Assembly: GCA_902478945.1 (NCBI GenBank)
Contig: CABSMX010000012.1
Coordinates: 1-31,074, forward strand
DNA length: 31,074 nt
Direction: 5' to 3'
From: an uncultured Collinsella sp.
Lineage (GTDB): Bacteria > Actinomycetota > Coriobacteriia > Coriobacteriales > Coriobacteriaceae
Of the stretch, positions 1-7,413 are shown one piece after another; within the stretch, counting starts at the first letter, position 1; each line of letters starts with the position of its first letter. The notes under the pieces were generated by a model that was not told the DNA's origin, did no database searches, and worked only from the letters and a program-made list of their open reading frames with translations. Position numbers and translations under genes: made by a program.

Positions 1-5
1 GCGTA

Positions 6-39
6 GTCTCGTGGGCTCGGAGATGTGTATAAGAGACAG
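6..39 (+). other. Nextera transposase/sequencing adapter (assembly artefact)
   Basis: These 34 bases match the Nextera read-2 adapter as I know it: the 15-base GTCTCGTGGGCTCGG tail followed by the 19-base Tn5 mosaic end AGATGTGTATAAGAGACAG. Bases 1-5 may be the end of an index. The true genomic sequence starts at about base 40, in the middle of a permease gene. This is library-preparation sequence left in the contig, not a natural transposon end. Confidence 0.97.
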
Positions 40-41
40 TC

Positions 42-1043
42 TTCCTTGAGGGCGTCGTCATCTTGCTGCTCGTGCTTTGTGGCCTGCGCGAGGCCATCAT
101 GGACGCCATCCCGGTTGTCCTGCGTCACGCCATCTCGGTGGGTCTGGGCCTGTTTATCGCCATGATCGGCCTGTGTGACGCTGGCATCATCACCGCTGGC
201 GCCGGTACGCTCGTCGGCCTGGGCGACATCGCCTCCCCCACCTTTATCGTCGGCATCATCTCCATCGTCGTGACGGTTGCCCTGGCTTCCCGCAACGTGC
301 CGGGCTCGCTGCTCATCGGCATCGTCGTCGCCGTCATCGCCGGTATCCCCCTAGGTGTGACCCAGGCTCCGACCGGCATCATCGCCCCGCTCGACTTCTC
401 GAGCATCGGTGGCCCCATCGCCGACGCCGGCGGCGTGCCCGCCATCGTCAAGGTCCTTACCGACCCCGCGCTCCTCGTCATCTCGTTCTCGCTGCTCATG
501 AGTGACTTCTTCGACACCATGGGCACCGCGATGGCCGTGGCCAAGCAGGGCGAGTTCCTCACCGACGACGGCAACGTCGAGAATATCAAGGAGATCCTGA
601 TCGTCGACTCCGCCGCCGCTGCTGTGGGCGGTTTCATGGGCGTCTCCTCCATCACCACCTTCGTCGAGTCCACCTCTGGCGCTGCCGACGGTGGCCGCAC
701 GGGCCTCACCTCCGTCACCACCGGCGTGTTGTTCATTCTCGCCGCGTTCTTCTCCCCCATCGTCACCATCGTTTCCAGCGCCGCCACCTGCGGTGCTCTG
801 GTCTACGTCGGCTACCTCATGATGAGCGAGGCCTCCGAAATCGACTGGTCCGACGTGTCGCAGGGTTTCCCGGCGTTCATGATTGTCGCCGGCGTGCCCT
901 TCACCTACTCCATCTCTGCCGGCATTGGCCTGGGCTTTATCGCCTACGTGATCGTCGCGCTCTTTAAGGGCGAGGCCTCCAAGATCAAGCCGCTCATGTG
1001 GATCGCAGCTCTCGCCTTCCTCGTCTACTTCTTTGTAGCGTAG
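42..1043 (+). CDS. NCS2 family purine/uracil permease, 5'-truncated
   Basis: C-terminal two thirds or so of an NCS2 (nucleobase:cation symporter 2, AzgA/PbuG-like) inner-membrane permease that imports guanine, hypoxanthine, adenine or a similar base with protons. The reading frame is open back to the adapter junction, where it encodes FLEGVVILLLVLCGLREAI, the family's conserved pre-helix segment, so the N-terminus is missing rather than starting at the TTG at 63. The DFFDTMGT motif (near 500-535) is the NCS2 signature in the central helix, and the SSITTFVESTSGA segment is also typical. Many hydrophobic helices follow, up to the stop at 1041-1043. Substrate within the family cannot be read from the sequence alone. 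A strong terminator follows. Confidence 0.93.
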   Translation, partial: FLEGVVILLLVLCGLREAIMDAIPVVLRHAISVGLGLFIAMIGLCDAGIITAGAGTLVGLGDIASPTFIVGIISIVVTVALASRNVPGSLLIGIVVAVIAGIPLGVTQAPTGIIAPLDFSSIGGPIADAGGVPAIVKVLTDPALLVISFSLLMSDFFDTMGTAMAVAKQGEFLTDDGNVENIKEILIVDSAAAAVGGFMGVSSITTFVESTSGAADGGRTGLTSVTTGVLFILAAFFSPIVTIVSSAATCGALVYVGYLMMSEASEIDWSDVSQGFPAFMIVAGVPFTYSISAGIGLGFIAYVIVALFKGEASKIKPLMWIAALAFLVYFFVA

Positions 1044-1069
1044 CGGCAAAGCTGCCAAAGTAAAACACC

Positions 1070-1106
1070 AAAGCGCGGAGTCGCCATGCGGCCCCGCGCT
1101 TTTCTT
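1070..1106 (+). terminator. Intrinsic terminator of the permease gene
   Basis: A 9-bp perfect stem, AAAGCGCGG (1070-1078) pairing with CCGCGCTTT (1094-1102), is followed by a TTTCTTTT tract. It lies 26 bases after the permease stop. Confidence 0.8.
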
Positions 1107-1177
1107 TTCGGCGGAGCGTATGCATCGACATGCGACAATTGGAGCTGTCGATATCACAACGTCGAGGGAAGCCCGTC

Positions 1178-1843
1178 ATGGAAGCGTGCCAAAAGCAGAT
1201 AACCGTTTATCCGAATCATACGGAAAGCGCACCTGTCATCTACCTCCCCGTGGTCATGGGAGACGGCAGTGAAGTCTACGAGTGCTGCCAAGAGCTCGAC
1301 TGCCCACCGCTTACCCTTGTCGCCATTGGCGGGCTCGATTGGAATCGCGAGCTGAGCCCCTGGGCATGCGACGGGACCGTACGCGATGCCGAGCCTTTCG
1401 GCGGCCAAGCTGCCGGTTTTCTTGATGAGCTGCTGAATCAGATAATCCCCCAGGTCGAGTCGTCGCTTCCTCAGCCGCCCACCTGGCGCGGCATTGCTGG
1501 CTACTCGCTGGCGGGCCTCTTTTCGCTTTGGGCCCTCTGGCAAACCGATGCCTTTGACCGCGCCGCAAGCGCATCGGGGTCCCTGTGGTTTCCTGGCTTT
1601 ATCGACTATGCGCACGAGCACACGATGCCGAGCACGCCCGACGCCGCCTACCTGTCACTCGGCAAAAAAGAAACCAAGACGCCCAACCGCATGATGAGGC
1701 ACGTACTCGACGACACGCGCGGAATGGAAGAGCTACTCATCGAGCGCGGCATCCCAACAACGATGGAACTCAACCCCGGCAATCACTTTGTCCAAACCGA
1801 TCTACGAATGGCGCGCGGCATCCACTGGATACTGACGCATTAA
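1178..1843 (+). CDS. Putative esterase, alpha/beta hydrolase (Fes/IroE-like, PF00756 type)
   Basis: A 221-residue serine hydrolase of the putative-esterase family. The nucleophile elbow is GYSLAG with Ser110, the general base is probably His203 in NPGNHF, and a core strand (LVAIGGLDWNRELSPW) resembles the oxyanion region of ferri-siderophore/enterochelin esterases. There is no signal peptide, so it should act in the cytoplasm. An in-frame ATG exists at 1130, but 1178 is preceded by GAGGGA at eight bases, and the conserved domain begins shortly after, so 1178 is preferred. It stands alone, with no siderophore genes nearby; the substrate is unknown. The family is broad and includes carbohydrate-ester hydrolases. 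Confidence 0.82.
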   Translation: MEACQKQITVYPNHTESAPVIYLPVVMGDGSEVYECCQELDCPPLTLVAIGGLDWNRELSPWACDGTVRDAEPFGGQAAGFLDELLNQIIPQVESSLPQPPTWRGIAGYSLAGLFSLWALWQTDAFDRAASASGSLWFPGFIDYAHEHTMPSTPDAAYLSLGKKETKTPNRMMRHVLDDTRGMEELLIERGIPTTMELNPGNHFVQTDLRMARGIHWILTH

Positions 1844-2074
1844 AAATGGTGCCCACGCGCATATGTAGGCCGAGCAAAAACATGCGCGGGCGGCCGAGCG
1901 ATGACGCATCGTAGATGGCATCGGTGACGGCGGGCGTCAAAGACTGGGACACGGATGCCCTTTCAGAATGGAAGGGCGCTCCAGCATAGCGGATTACCTG
2001 CCCGAACGATACGATCCGAACCATTGTACGCGATATGTAATTTCTCGCACGCTCCGGCGCCGCGGGCGGTAGCG

Positions 2075-3208
2075 TTACTTCCAAACGCGCTCGGCAATAC
2101 GCCTGACCAGTGCAATCTTTGCCCACTGCTCGTCCTCGGTCAGCTTGTTGCCAATCTCGCAGCTGGCAAAGCCACACTGCGGAGACAGATACAGGTTCTC
2201 GAGCGGCACGTACTTTGCCGCCTCGCGGATGCGCTCGACAATAACATCCTCGTTCTCGAGCTCTGCCGCCTTGGTGGTCACCAAGCCCAGCACGACCTTC
2301 TTGCCGGGAGCAACGTACTTGAGCGGCTCAAAACCACCGGCGCGCGGCGTGTCGAACTCCAGATAGAACGCATCGACATCCTCATGCGCAAACAGGTACG
2401 GCGCGATGGGGTTGTAGCCGCCCTCAAAAGCGTAGGTGGAGTGGTAGTTGCCGCGGCACACATGCGTGTTGATGACCAGATCGTCGGGCTTGCCCGCGAT
2501 GGCGGCATTGTTGAGTGCCACGCCCAACTCGCTCACCTTTTGCAGATCAACCGGACTCATACCAGTCTTGGACACAAAGTCGGTATCGCAATAGATACCC
2601 CAGGTACAGTCGTCAAACTGGATGTTGCGGCAGCCTGCTGCGTACAGGTCGGCGATCACGGTGCGATAAGCGGCTGCAATAGCGTCGGCAAGTTCCTCAT
2701 CGGTCTTATAGACAGCGCGCAAACTCTCCTGCTGCCCGTCGCAGCGGTCGAGCGTAACTTCGGAGAATGTCTGGATCGGCGCCGGAATGGTCTGCCGCGC
2801 GACCTGGCCCTCCCCCTCGAGCGCCTTGACAAACTTAAAGTGTTCGACGAACGGATGGCTCTCGCCGCTGATGGGACCGGTCACCACAGCGGTGTCTGCC
2901 GTCGTCTCCTCGTCATGGAACATATAACCCGTGCGCGAGGTGCGGCGCTCAATGCCGTTGAGCCCCCACATAAAGTCGAGGTGCCAGTAACTGCGGCGAA
3001 ACTCGCCATCGGTAATCACCTGCAGACCAGCGGCCTTCTGCTTTGCCACCAAATCACGAATGGCATCGTCCTCGACGGCCTTAAGCCCCTCGGCATCAAG
3101 CGTGCCTGCCACATAGGCAGCGCGGGCGTCTTTTACGGTCTGCGGACGAAGAAAGCTGCCGACGATATCGGCGCGAAACGGCGCGTTCGGTTGAATCGAA
3201 GTGCTCAT
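2075..3208 (-). CDS. MetE C-terminal-domain-like methyltransferase (YxjG/YxjH type)
   Basis: A 377-residue single-barrel relative of the catalytic C-terminal half of cobalamin-independent methionine synthase (full MetE is about 750 residues). Candidate zinc ligands are in the family positions: His249 and Cys251 in NTHVCRGN, Glu284 in YLEFDTP and Cys345 in LSPQCGF. The N-terminal VGSFLRP and ITDGEFRR motifs are typical of this short family, thought to make methionine from homocysteine with an alternative methyl donor. The start at 3208 is chosen over 3226 because AAGGGAG sits seven bases upstream. A LysR regulator lies upstream on the same strand, separated by 156 bases with two palindromes, which suggests regulation by that protein. 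The folate donor is not certain. Confidence 0.88.
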   Translation of the reverse strand: MSTSIQPNAPFRADIVGSFLRPQTVKDARAAYVAGTLDAEGLKAVEDDAIRDLVAKQKAAGLQVITDGEFRRSYWHLDFMWGLNGIERRTSRTGYMFHDEETTADTAVVTGPISGESHPFVEHFKFVKALEGEGQVARQTIPAPIQTFSEVTLDRCDGQQESLRAVYKTDEELADAIAAAYRTVIADLYAAGCRNIQFDDCTWGIYCDTDFVSKTGMSPVDLQKVSELGVALNNAAIAGKPDDLVINTHVCRGNYHSTYAFEGGYNPIAPYLFAHEDVDAFYLEFDTPRAGGFEPLKYVAPGKKVVLGLVTTKAAELENEDVIVERIREAAKYVPLENLYLSPQCGFASCEIGNKLTEDEQWAKIALVRRIAERVWK

Positions 3209-3248
3209 AGATATCTCCCTTTGCATTGGTTGCTTTACTGGGACAGAG

Positions 3249-3262
3249 TATGAGCGCTCATA
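3249..3262. promoter_or_regulatory. 14-bp perfect palindrome upstream of the MetE-like gene
   Basis: TATGAGCGCTCATA is self-complementary over all 14 bases and lies 40 bases upstream of the MetE-like start. It could be an operator near the transcription start or in the leader. Which protein binds it cannot be read from the sequence. Confidence 0.4.
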
Positions 3263-3294
3263 TGGCCATCGTAAAATATATGTTTATAACAGTT

Positions 3295-3317
3295 TGATAT
3301 AGATGCTTCCTATATCA
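3295..3317. promoter_or_regulatory. Candidate LysR-type operator (TGATATAG-N7-CTATATCA)
   Basis: Perfect 8-bp inverted repeat with a 7-base centre in an AT-rich stretch between the LysR gene and the MetE-like gene. It contains a T-N11-A-type dyad, the usual LysR-box form, and lies about 90 bases before the MetE-like start, where an activator site would be expected. Confidence 0.5.
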
Positions 3318-3364
3318 GTTTGGGCCGCAATAAAGAGATTTGACTCCGCGCGGAACACGGCAGC

Positions 3365-4261
3365 CTAGATGTGCTGACGAATCGCGTCGATATAGGCCTG
3401 CCCATAGCGCGTTAGCGTCGTATTTTTGCGCGTGATGATGCCGATCTCCATGTACTCGTCTACATCGAGCGGAATCGAGATAATACCGGGGCCGTTGAGC
3501 TCGTGGCTGATCACGCCCGAACACACCGTGTAGCCGTTGAGGCCCATGACCAGGTTGAACAACGTCGCACGGTCGCGCACGCGGATATTCTTACGACGCT
3601 CAAAGGTCGAGGTCAGTTCCTCGGAATAATAAAACGAGTTATAGCTGCCCTGCTCATAGGACAGGAACGGGTAGTCTTCCAAGTCCTCGAGCGTCACGCT
3701 GGAGCGGCCAGCCAGCGGATGGTCTGCACACACAAAAACGTGCGGCACGGCGCAAAAGAGCCCTTCGAACACGAGCTCGTTGGCCGCCAGCATGCGCTCG
3801 ATGACCTCGCGATTGTGCTCCGACAGATACAGGATGCCGAGCTCGCTTTTCATGTGCGCGACGTCCTCGATAATCTCGTGGGTTTGCTCCTCGCGCAGGG
3901 TAAAGTCGTAACGCGCGGCATCGAACTCGCGAATCACGTCGACAAACGCGTTAACGGCAAAGGAATAATGCTGGCAGCTCACACTAAAGTGCGGCACCTG
4001 CTCGGATGCGCCCTTGTACTTGCCCTCGAGCAGGTCGGCCTGATCGAGTACCTGGCGCGCATAGCCCAAGAAGGTCTCGCCTTCCTCGGACACAACGACG
4101 CCCTTGTTAGTGCGCTCAAAGATATGCACGCCCATCTCGTTTTCGAGATCGCGAATCGATGCGGTAATCGAAGGCTGCGACACAAAGAGCCGGCGCGAGG
4201 CCTCGGTGATGCTGCCGCATTCGGCAACTTTGACGACATACCTGAGCTGCTGAAGCTTCAT
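3365..4261 (-). CDS. LysR family transcriptional regulator
   Basis: A 298-residue LysR-type regulator. The N-terminal winged helix-turn-helix spans about residues 1-60 (LQQLRYVVKVAECGSITEA, then SQPSITASIRDLENEMG), and a two-lobed effector domain occupies about 90-298. Its Shine-Dalgarno AGGGAGA lies at the end of the preceding HAD gene, ten bases away, so the two are probably co-transcribed. The next gene downstream is the MetE-like methyltransferase, so methionine or sulfur control is likely, in the manner of MetR or CysB, but the effector is unknown. Confidence 0.9.
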   Translation of the reverse strand: MKLQQLRYVVKVAECGSITEASRRLFVSQPSITASIRDLENEMGVHIFERTNKGVVVSEEGETFLGYARQVLDQADLLEGKYKGASEQVPHFSVSCQHYSFAVNAFVDVIREFDAARYDFTLREEQTHEIIEDVAHMKSELGILYLSEHNREVIERMLAANELVFEGLFCAVPHVFVCADHPLAGRSSVTLEDLEDYPFLSYEQGSYNSFYYSEELTSTFERRKNIRVRDRATLFNLVMGLNGYTVCSGVISHELNGPGIISIPLDVDEYMEIGIITRKNTTLTRYGQAYIDAIRQHI

Positions 4262-4271
4262 AGCTTTCTCC

Positions 4272-5180
4272 CTAGACGTTCGTGACGTCGAAACCAGTCG
4301 TGCTCACCTGACGCATAAACGGCGGCATCTCCCCCGTCGCGGCGCAGGCGGCAATCTGATGCAGAGCCCCGGCAACCGCATCGTCTGCCGCAGCGCCGAT
4401 ATGCCAGCGCGCGGCAGCCGTGACGGCCTCGTTGGCATTGGCGACTGCAACGGAGTTGGGAACGGCATCGATCATGGGCAGATCGTTATCGGAATCGCCA
4501 AATACGGCCACTTCATCGGGCGTCAGGCCCAAAGCGCGCGCCAGCTCCAGCGCAGCGCAGCCCTTGTCCCAACCAGCCGGAAGGATGTCAAACAGGCGCA
4601 CGCGGTTGTTGGGAAACACAAGCGAGAGCTCCGGCACCTCAGCGGCAATGCGCTCGCGCAGCTCAGCGAGCTCCTCACGTGAACGGGCACTCCAGATATT
4701 CGCCTTGTATACCGGGGCATCATCGACAACAGGACGGCACGGGGCCTCTTCGCCCTTGAGCCACGCGTTGCCGCCCGACTCCATGGCGCGACGCACGCGC
4801 TCGGGATCGCTCGTCACGCAGTAGGCATCGTTACCCCAAAAGTCATCACCCAGGCTGTAGACCTTCAGATACGTATCGTCGGTCTCCTGCTCCAAGTAGT
4901 CAGCCAAGCGCATAAGGGCGGCGTTGTCGGTCGCATGCGAGGCTACCGCCTCGCCGTCCACAAACATGACCTGGCCGTTGCAGAACGCACCGGTCGAAAA
5001 GCACTCGGAACGATTTCTGAACATCCAGCCCATCGCGGACGGCTGACGGCCCGAAACCGGGCCAAAGTGCAGACCCGCCGTCTGCATGGCATGAATACCC
5101 TCAATGGCGTAGTCGCTGGCGCCGTCATGCCCGGCTGGAATCAGCGTATCGTCCATATCGGTCAGCGCAAGTTTAATCAT
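4272..5180 (-). CDS. HAD superfamily (Cof-type, IIB) hydrolase
   Basis: A 302-residue haloacid-dehalogenase-type phosphatase with all four motifs: DMDDT with nucleophile Asp8 and acid Asp10, Ser43 in GPVSGRQ, Lys206 in GWDKG, and the Mg-binding GDSDND at 228-233. A cap of about 100 residues between motifs II and III fits subclass IIB, which removes phosphate from sugar phosphates, nucleotides or cofactors such as PLP and FMN. The exact substrate is unknown. It precedes the LysR gene by ten bases. The Shine-Dalgarno is weak (a G-run before ATG 5180). The stop is 4272-4274. Confidence 0.9.
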   Translation of the reverse strand: MIKLALTDMDDTLIPAGHDGASDYAIEGIHAMQTAGLHFGPVSGRQPSAMGWMFRNRSECFSTGAFCNGQVMFVDGEAVASHATDNAALMRLADYLEQETDDTYLKVYSLGDDFWGNDAYCVTSDPERVRRAMESGGNAWLKGEEAPCRPVVDDAPVYKANIWSARSREELAELRERIAAEVPELSLVFPNNRVRLFDILPAGWDKGCAALELARALGLTPDEVAVFGDSDNDLPMIDAVPNSVAVANANEAVTAAARWHIGAAADDAVAGALHQIAACAATGEMPPFMRQVSTTGFDVTNV

Positions 5181-5217
5181 AAGGCCCCCATTCGTATCGG
5201 TCCTACCTATTGTAACG

Positions 5218-5252
5218 ACCTGCCAAAATAAACCTGTCCCTTTTTGGCAGGT
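5218..5252. repeat. Palindromic repeat, copy A (CTGTCCCTTT family)
   Basis: ACCTGCCAAAA (5218-5228) pairs perfectly with TTTTGGCAGGT (5242-5252) around a centre containing CCTGTCCC. It is near-identical to copy E at 25801-25837 (two differences over the shared 35 bases). It lies between the leftward HAD gene and the rightward TPP riboswitch, so unlike the other copies it is in a divergent promoter region. Confidence 0.75.
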
Positions 5253-5278
5253 GCGCTAGTATAGGGAACAACAGATTC

Positions 5279-5372
5279 GATGCGGGAGCGCCGGCGGTGC
5301 AAACCACAAGGCTGAGAGGGCATGGGGCCCAATCCTTTGAACCTGTCAGTTAATGCTGGCGTAGGGAGCATG
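5279..5372 (+). promoter_or_regulatory. TPP riboswitch (THI element) controlling thiM operon
   Basis: The conserved thi-box parts are present in order: GGGAGC near the 5' end, AAGGCTGAGAGGG at 5308-5320, GAACCTG at 5339-5345, TTAATGCTGGCGTAGGGAGC at 5350-5369, with P1 closed by ATGC/GCAT (5280-5283 with 5368-5371). Thiamine pyrophosphate binding would favour the terminator that follows at 5383, turning off thiM, the thiamine-binding gene and thiE. This is a standard transcriptional OFF switch. Confidence 0.96.
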
Positions 5373-5382
5373 CCGCCTTTAC

Positions 5383-5413
5383 AGGGGCGCTGTCTATGCA
5401 CAGCGCCCCTTTT
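5383..5413 (+). terminator. Riboswitch expression-platform terminator
   Basis: AGGGGCGCTGT (5383-5393) pairs perfectly with ACAGCGCCCCT (5400-5410) across a six-base loop, followed by TTTT. It starts 11 bases after the TPP aptamer and ends 22 bases before the thiM start codon, so it is the ligand-controlled terminator. Confidence 0.93.
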
Positions 5414-5435
5414 CTATGCCAAGGAGGCATGTGCA

Positions 5436-6275
5436 GTGATTGATTCGGAACAGCTTAAGAAAAATGTGGTCAAGGCCGTGGAGGAGATTCGCGCCACCAA
5501 TCCGATGGCCGGCTCCATCACCAACACGGTGACGATCGACTTTGTCGCCAATGCTCAGCTCGCCGTGGGCGGTTCGGCCGCCATGGTCTATCTGCCCGAC
5601 GAGGGCGAGGCGCTCGTTGCCGGCGGCGGCGCTATCTATCTCAATATGGGCACGCTCTTCCCCATCTACGAGCAGACGATTCCCCGCGCGGCCAAGGCGG
5701 CACACGATGCTGGCAAGCCCTGGGTGCTCGATCCGGTTGGCCTGGGCATCGGTAGCCTGCGCACCCAGCTGGTAAACGAGCTCAAGCAGTGCAAGCCCGC
5801 CATCGTGCGCGGCAACGCCTCCGAGATTATCGCGCTCGCCGGCCTGTGGGGTCTTGAGGGCGAGGCAGCTGATCTGAGTCGCGTGCGCGGTGTCGATACC
5901 ACCGACACGGTCGATGCCGCCCGCGACGCCGCCGTGGCGCTCGCCCGCTACACCGGCGGCGCCGTAGTGGTCTCGGGCGAAGTCGACCTGATCACCGACG
6001 GCACGACGGTGGCCAAGTCCCACGGCGGCAGCCCGCTCATGTCCAAGATCACCGGCTGCGGCTGCTCGCAGGGCGGCGTGCTGGCCGTGTACGCCTGTGC
6101 CGCCGACCCGTTTACGGCAGCCATCTGCGGCGCCGCCGTCTACAACGTTGCCGGCAAGCGTGCCGCCGCTGTCGCCGATGCCCCGGCAAGCTTTAAGGTC
6201 GCCTTTATCGACGAGCTCTACCGCGCGACCGCCCAGGACATCGCCGATAACCGACTCGAGCTCGAGGAGGCATAA
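5436..6275 (+). CDS. thiM: Hydroxyethylthiazole kinase ThiM
   Basis: A 279-residue ribokinase-fold enzyme that phosphorylates 4-methyl-5-(2-hydroxyethyl)thiazole in thiamine salvage. Diagnostic segments are NPMAGSITNTVTIDFVAN near the N-terminus, the LDPVGLGIG and IVRGNASEI blocks (about 98-132), and the TGCGCSQGG anion-hole/active-site loop at about 206-214 with Cys210. The start is GTG at 5436, eight bases after AAGGAGG (5421-5427). An in-frame ATG at 5322 lies inside the riboswitch and would read through the terminator, so it is rejected. First gene of a TPP-controlled operon with the thiamine-binding gene and thiE. Confidence 0.95.
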   Translation: MIDSEQLKKNVVKAVEEIRATNPMAGSITNTVTIDFVANAQLAVGGSAAMVYLPDEGEALVAGGGAIYLNMGTLFPIYEQTIPRAAKAAHDAGKPWVLDPVGLGIGSLRTQLVNELKQCKPAIVRGNASEIIALAGLWGLEGEAADLSRVRGVDTTDTVDAARDAAVALARYTGGAVVVSGEVDLITDGTTVAKSHGGSPLMSKITGCGCSQGGVLAVYACAADPFTAAICGAAVYNVAGKRAAAVADAPASFKVAFIDELYRATAQDIADNRLELEEA

Positions 6276-6278
6276 GCC

Positions 6279-6620
6279 ATGTCCGAGCCCGTAACCAATG
6301 CCGGCATGAACACGCTCGTCGCCGTGGCCATCGCCCCATGCGGCACCGGCGATGAGCTGTCCGCCGAGGTCGCCGAGGTCGTGCGCGTCATTCGCGAGAG
6401 CGGCCTTCCCAACCGCACCACCTCGATGTTCACCGAGATCGAGGGCGACTGGGACGAGGTCATGCAGGTCGTGCGCGACGCAACCTTTGTGTTGGCGAGC
6501 AAGGGCATCCGCACCGAAGTCGTGCTCAAAGCCGATATTCGACCCGGATTTACCGACACCATGGCCGGCAAACTCGAGCGCATGGAAGCGCAGATCAAAA
6601 AGCAGGAGGAAGCACGATGA
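6279..6620 (+). CDS. Thiamine-binding protein, MTH1187/YkoF-like family
   Basis: A 113-residue small protein of the MTH1187 (DUF77) type, a ferredoxin-like fold that binds thiamine or its hydroxymethylpyrimidine part. Visible family features are VAIAPCGTG near the N-terminus, the central TTSMFTEIEGDWDEVMQVVRDA block and KADIRPGF near the C-terminus. It begins three bases after the thiM stop and overlaps thiE by four bases (ATGA), so it is translationally tied to both. Its role may be to hold or pass on thiamine precursors; it is probably not a catalyst. No membrane segment is present. Confidence 0.85.
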   Translation: MSEPVTNAGMNTLVAVAIAPCGTGDELSAEVAEVVRVIRESGLPNRTTSMFTEIEGDWDEVMQVVRDATFVLASKGIRTEVVLKADIRPGFTDTMAGKLERMEAQIKKQEEAR

Positions 6621-7312
6621 GCATCCGCGACAACCTTGATATCTCGGCCTATCTGGTACTCGGCCCCGAAAACACGCTCGGGCGTCCCGTGGGCGATGTG
6701 GTGGCCCAGGCGCTCGACGCAGGCTTTACCTGCATCCAGGTGCGCTCCAAGGTGGCAAGCGCCCGCGAAATCATCGCGCTGACGGGCGACGCCGCGCAGG
6801 CAATCGCACAGGCCGGCAAGACCGGTCAGGTCGCCCTGCTGATCGACGATCGCCTGGACTGCGTACTCGCCGCGCGCGAGCAGGGTATTGTTGTCGACGG
6901 CGTGCACGTGGGCCAGAGCGATATTCCCGTCGAGGTCTGCCGCAAGCTTCTGGGCCCCGATGCCATCGTGGGCCTTTCGGCCCGCTGCGAGGAGATGCTC
7001 GAGTACGTCAAGACTGCCGACATGAGCCTAGTCGACTACCTGGGCATCGGCCCGCTCCACGAGACCGAGACCAAGCGCGACTGCGGACGCGCGGCCGACG
7101 GCTCTATCATCACCAAGAGCTTTGAGGACCTGGCCGCACTCCACGCGGCAAGCCCCGTGCCCATCGTGGTGGGCGGCGGCGTCAAGACGGCCGACCTGCC
7201 GCAGCTCAAGGCCACCGGCGTCGATGGCTTCTTTGTGGTGAGCGCCGTCTGCAGTGCCGACGACCCCTACGCCGCCGCCAAGGAGCTCGTCGACACCTGG
7301 CAGCAGGCATAG
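6617..7312 (+). CDS. thiE: Thiamine phosphate synthase ThiE
   Basis: A 231-residue TIM barrel that joins HMP-pyrophosphate to thiazole phosphate to form thiamine monophosphate. Family marks are IQVRSK (about 35-40), IDDRLD (about 75-80), GVHVGQSD (about 95-102), YLGIGPLHETETKRD (the pyrophosphate loop), and VVGGGVK with VVSAVCSADD near the end. It starts in a four-base overlap with the preceding gene. ThiD, which supplies HMP-PP, is not in this operon and must be encoded elsewhere or replaced by salvage. A long terminator hairpin ends the operon. Confidence 0.95.
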   Translation: MSIRDNLDISAYLVLGPENTLGRPVGDVVAQALDAGFTCIQVRSKVASAREIIALTGDAAQAIAQAGKTGQVALLIDDRLDCVLAAREQGIVVDGVHVGQSDIPVEVCRKLLGPDAIVGLSARCEEMLEYVKTADMSLVDYLGIGPLHETETKRDCGRAADGSIITKSFEDLAALHAASPVPIVVGGGVKTADLPQLKATGVDGFFVVSAVCSADDPYAAAKELVDTWQQA

Positions 7313-7356
7313 GTATAGGCCGAGCAGCTGATTCGCAGCCTCATGTCTTCAACAAT

Positions 7357-7402
7357 GGAAAGCGCATCCCGGTTCGAACGTCCATTCCGGGATGCGCTTT
7401 CC
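7357..7402. terminator. Terminator between convergent thiE and patatin gene
   Basis: A 16-bp perfect stem, GGAAAGCGCATCCCGG (7357-7372) with its complement at 7387-7402, around a 14-base loop. There is only a weak T-run on either strand, but the stem is long, and it lies between two convergent genes, so it may act in both directions. Confidence 0.75.
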
Positions 7403-7413
7403 GCATGCGACCC

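Noticed and set aside
21..39. Natural Tn5-type transposon end
   Set aside because: It is joined to the 15-base Nextera tail and sits at the contig edge, so it is an adapter.
1955..3253. 432-residue plus-strand open frame
   Set aside because: It is antisense to the MetE-like gene, which has zinc ligands and a good Shine-Dalgarno; GC-rich shadow frame.
5322..5435. N-terminal extension of ThiM from ATG 5322
   Set aside because: That ATG lies inside the TPP aptamer, and the extension would be encoded by the terminator; GTG 5436 has the Shine-Dalgarno.
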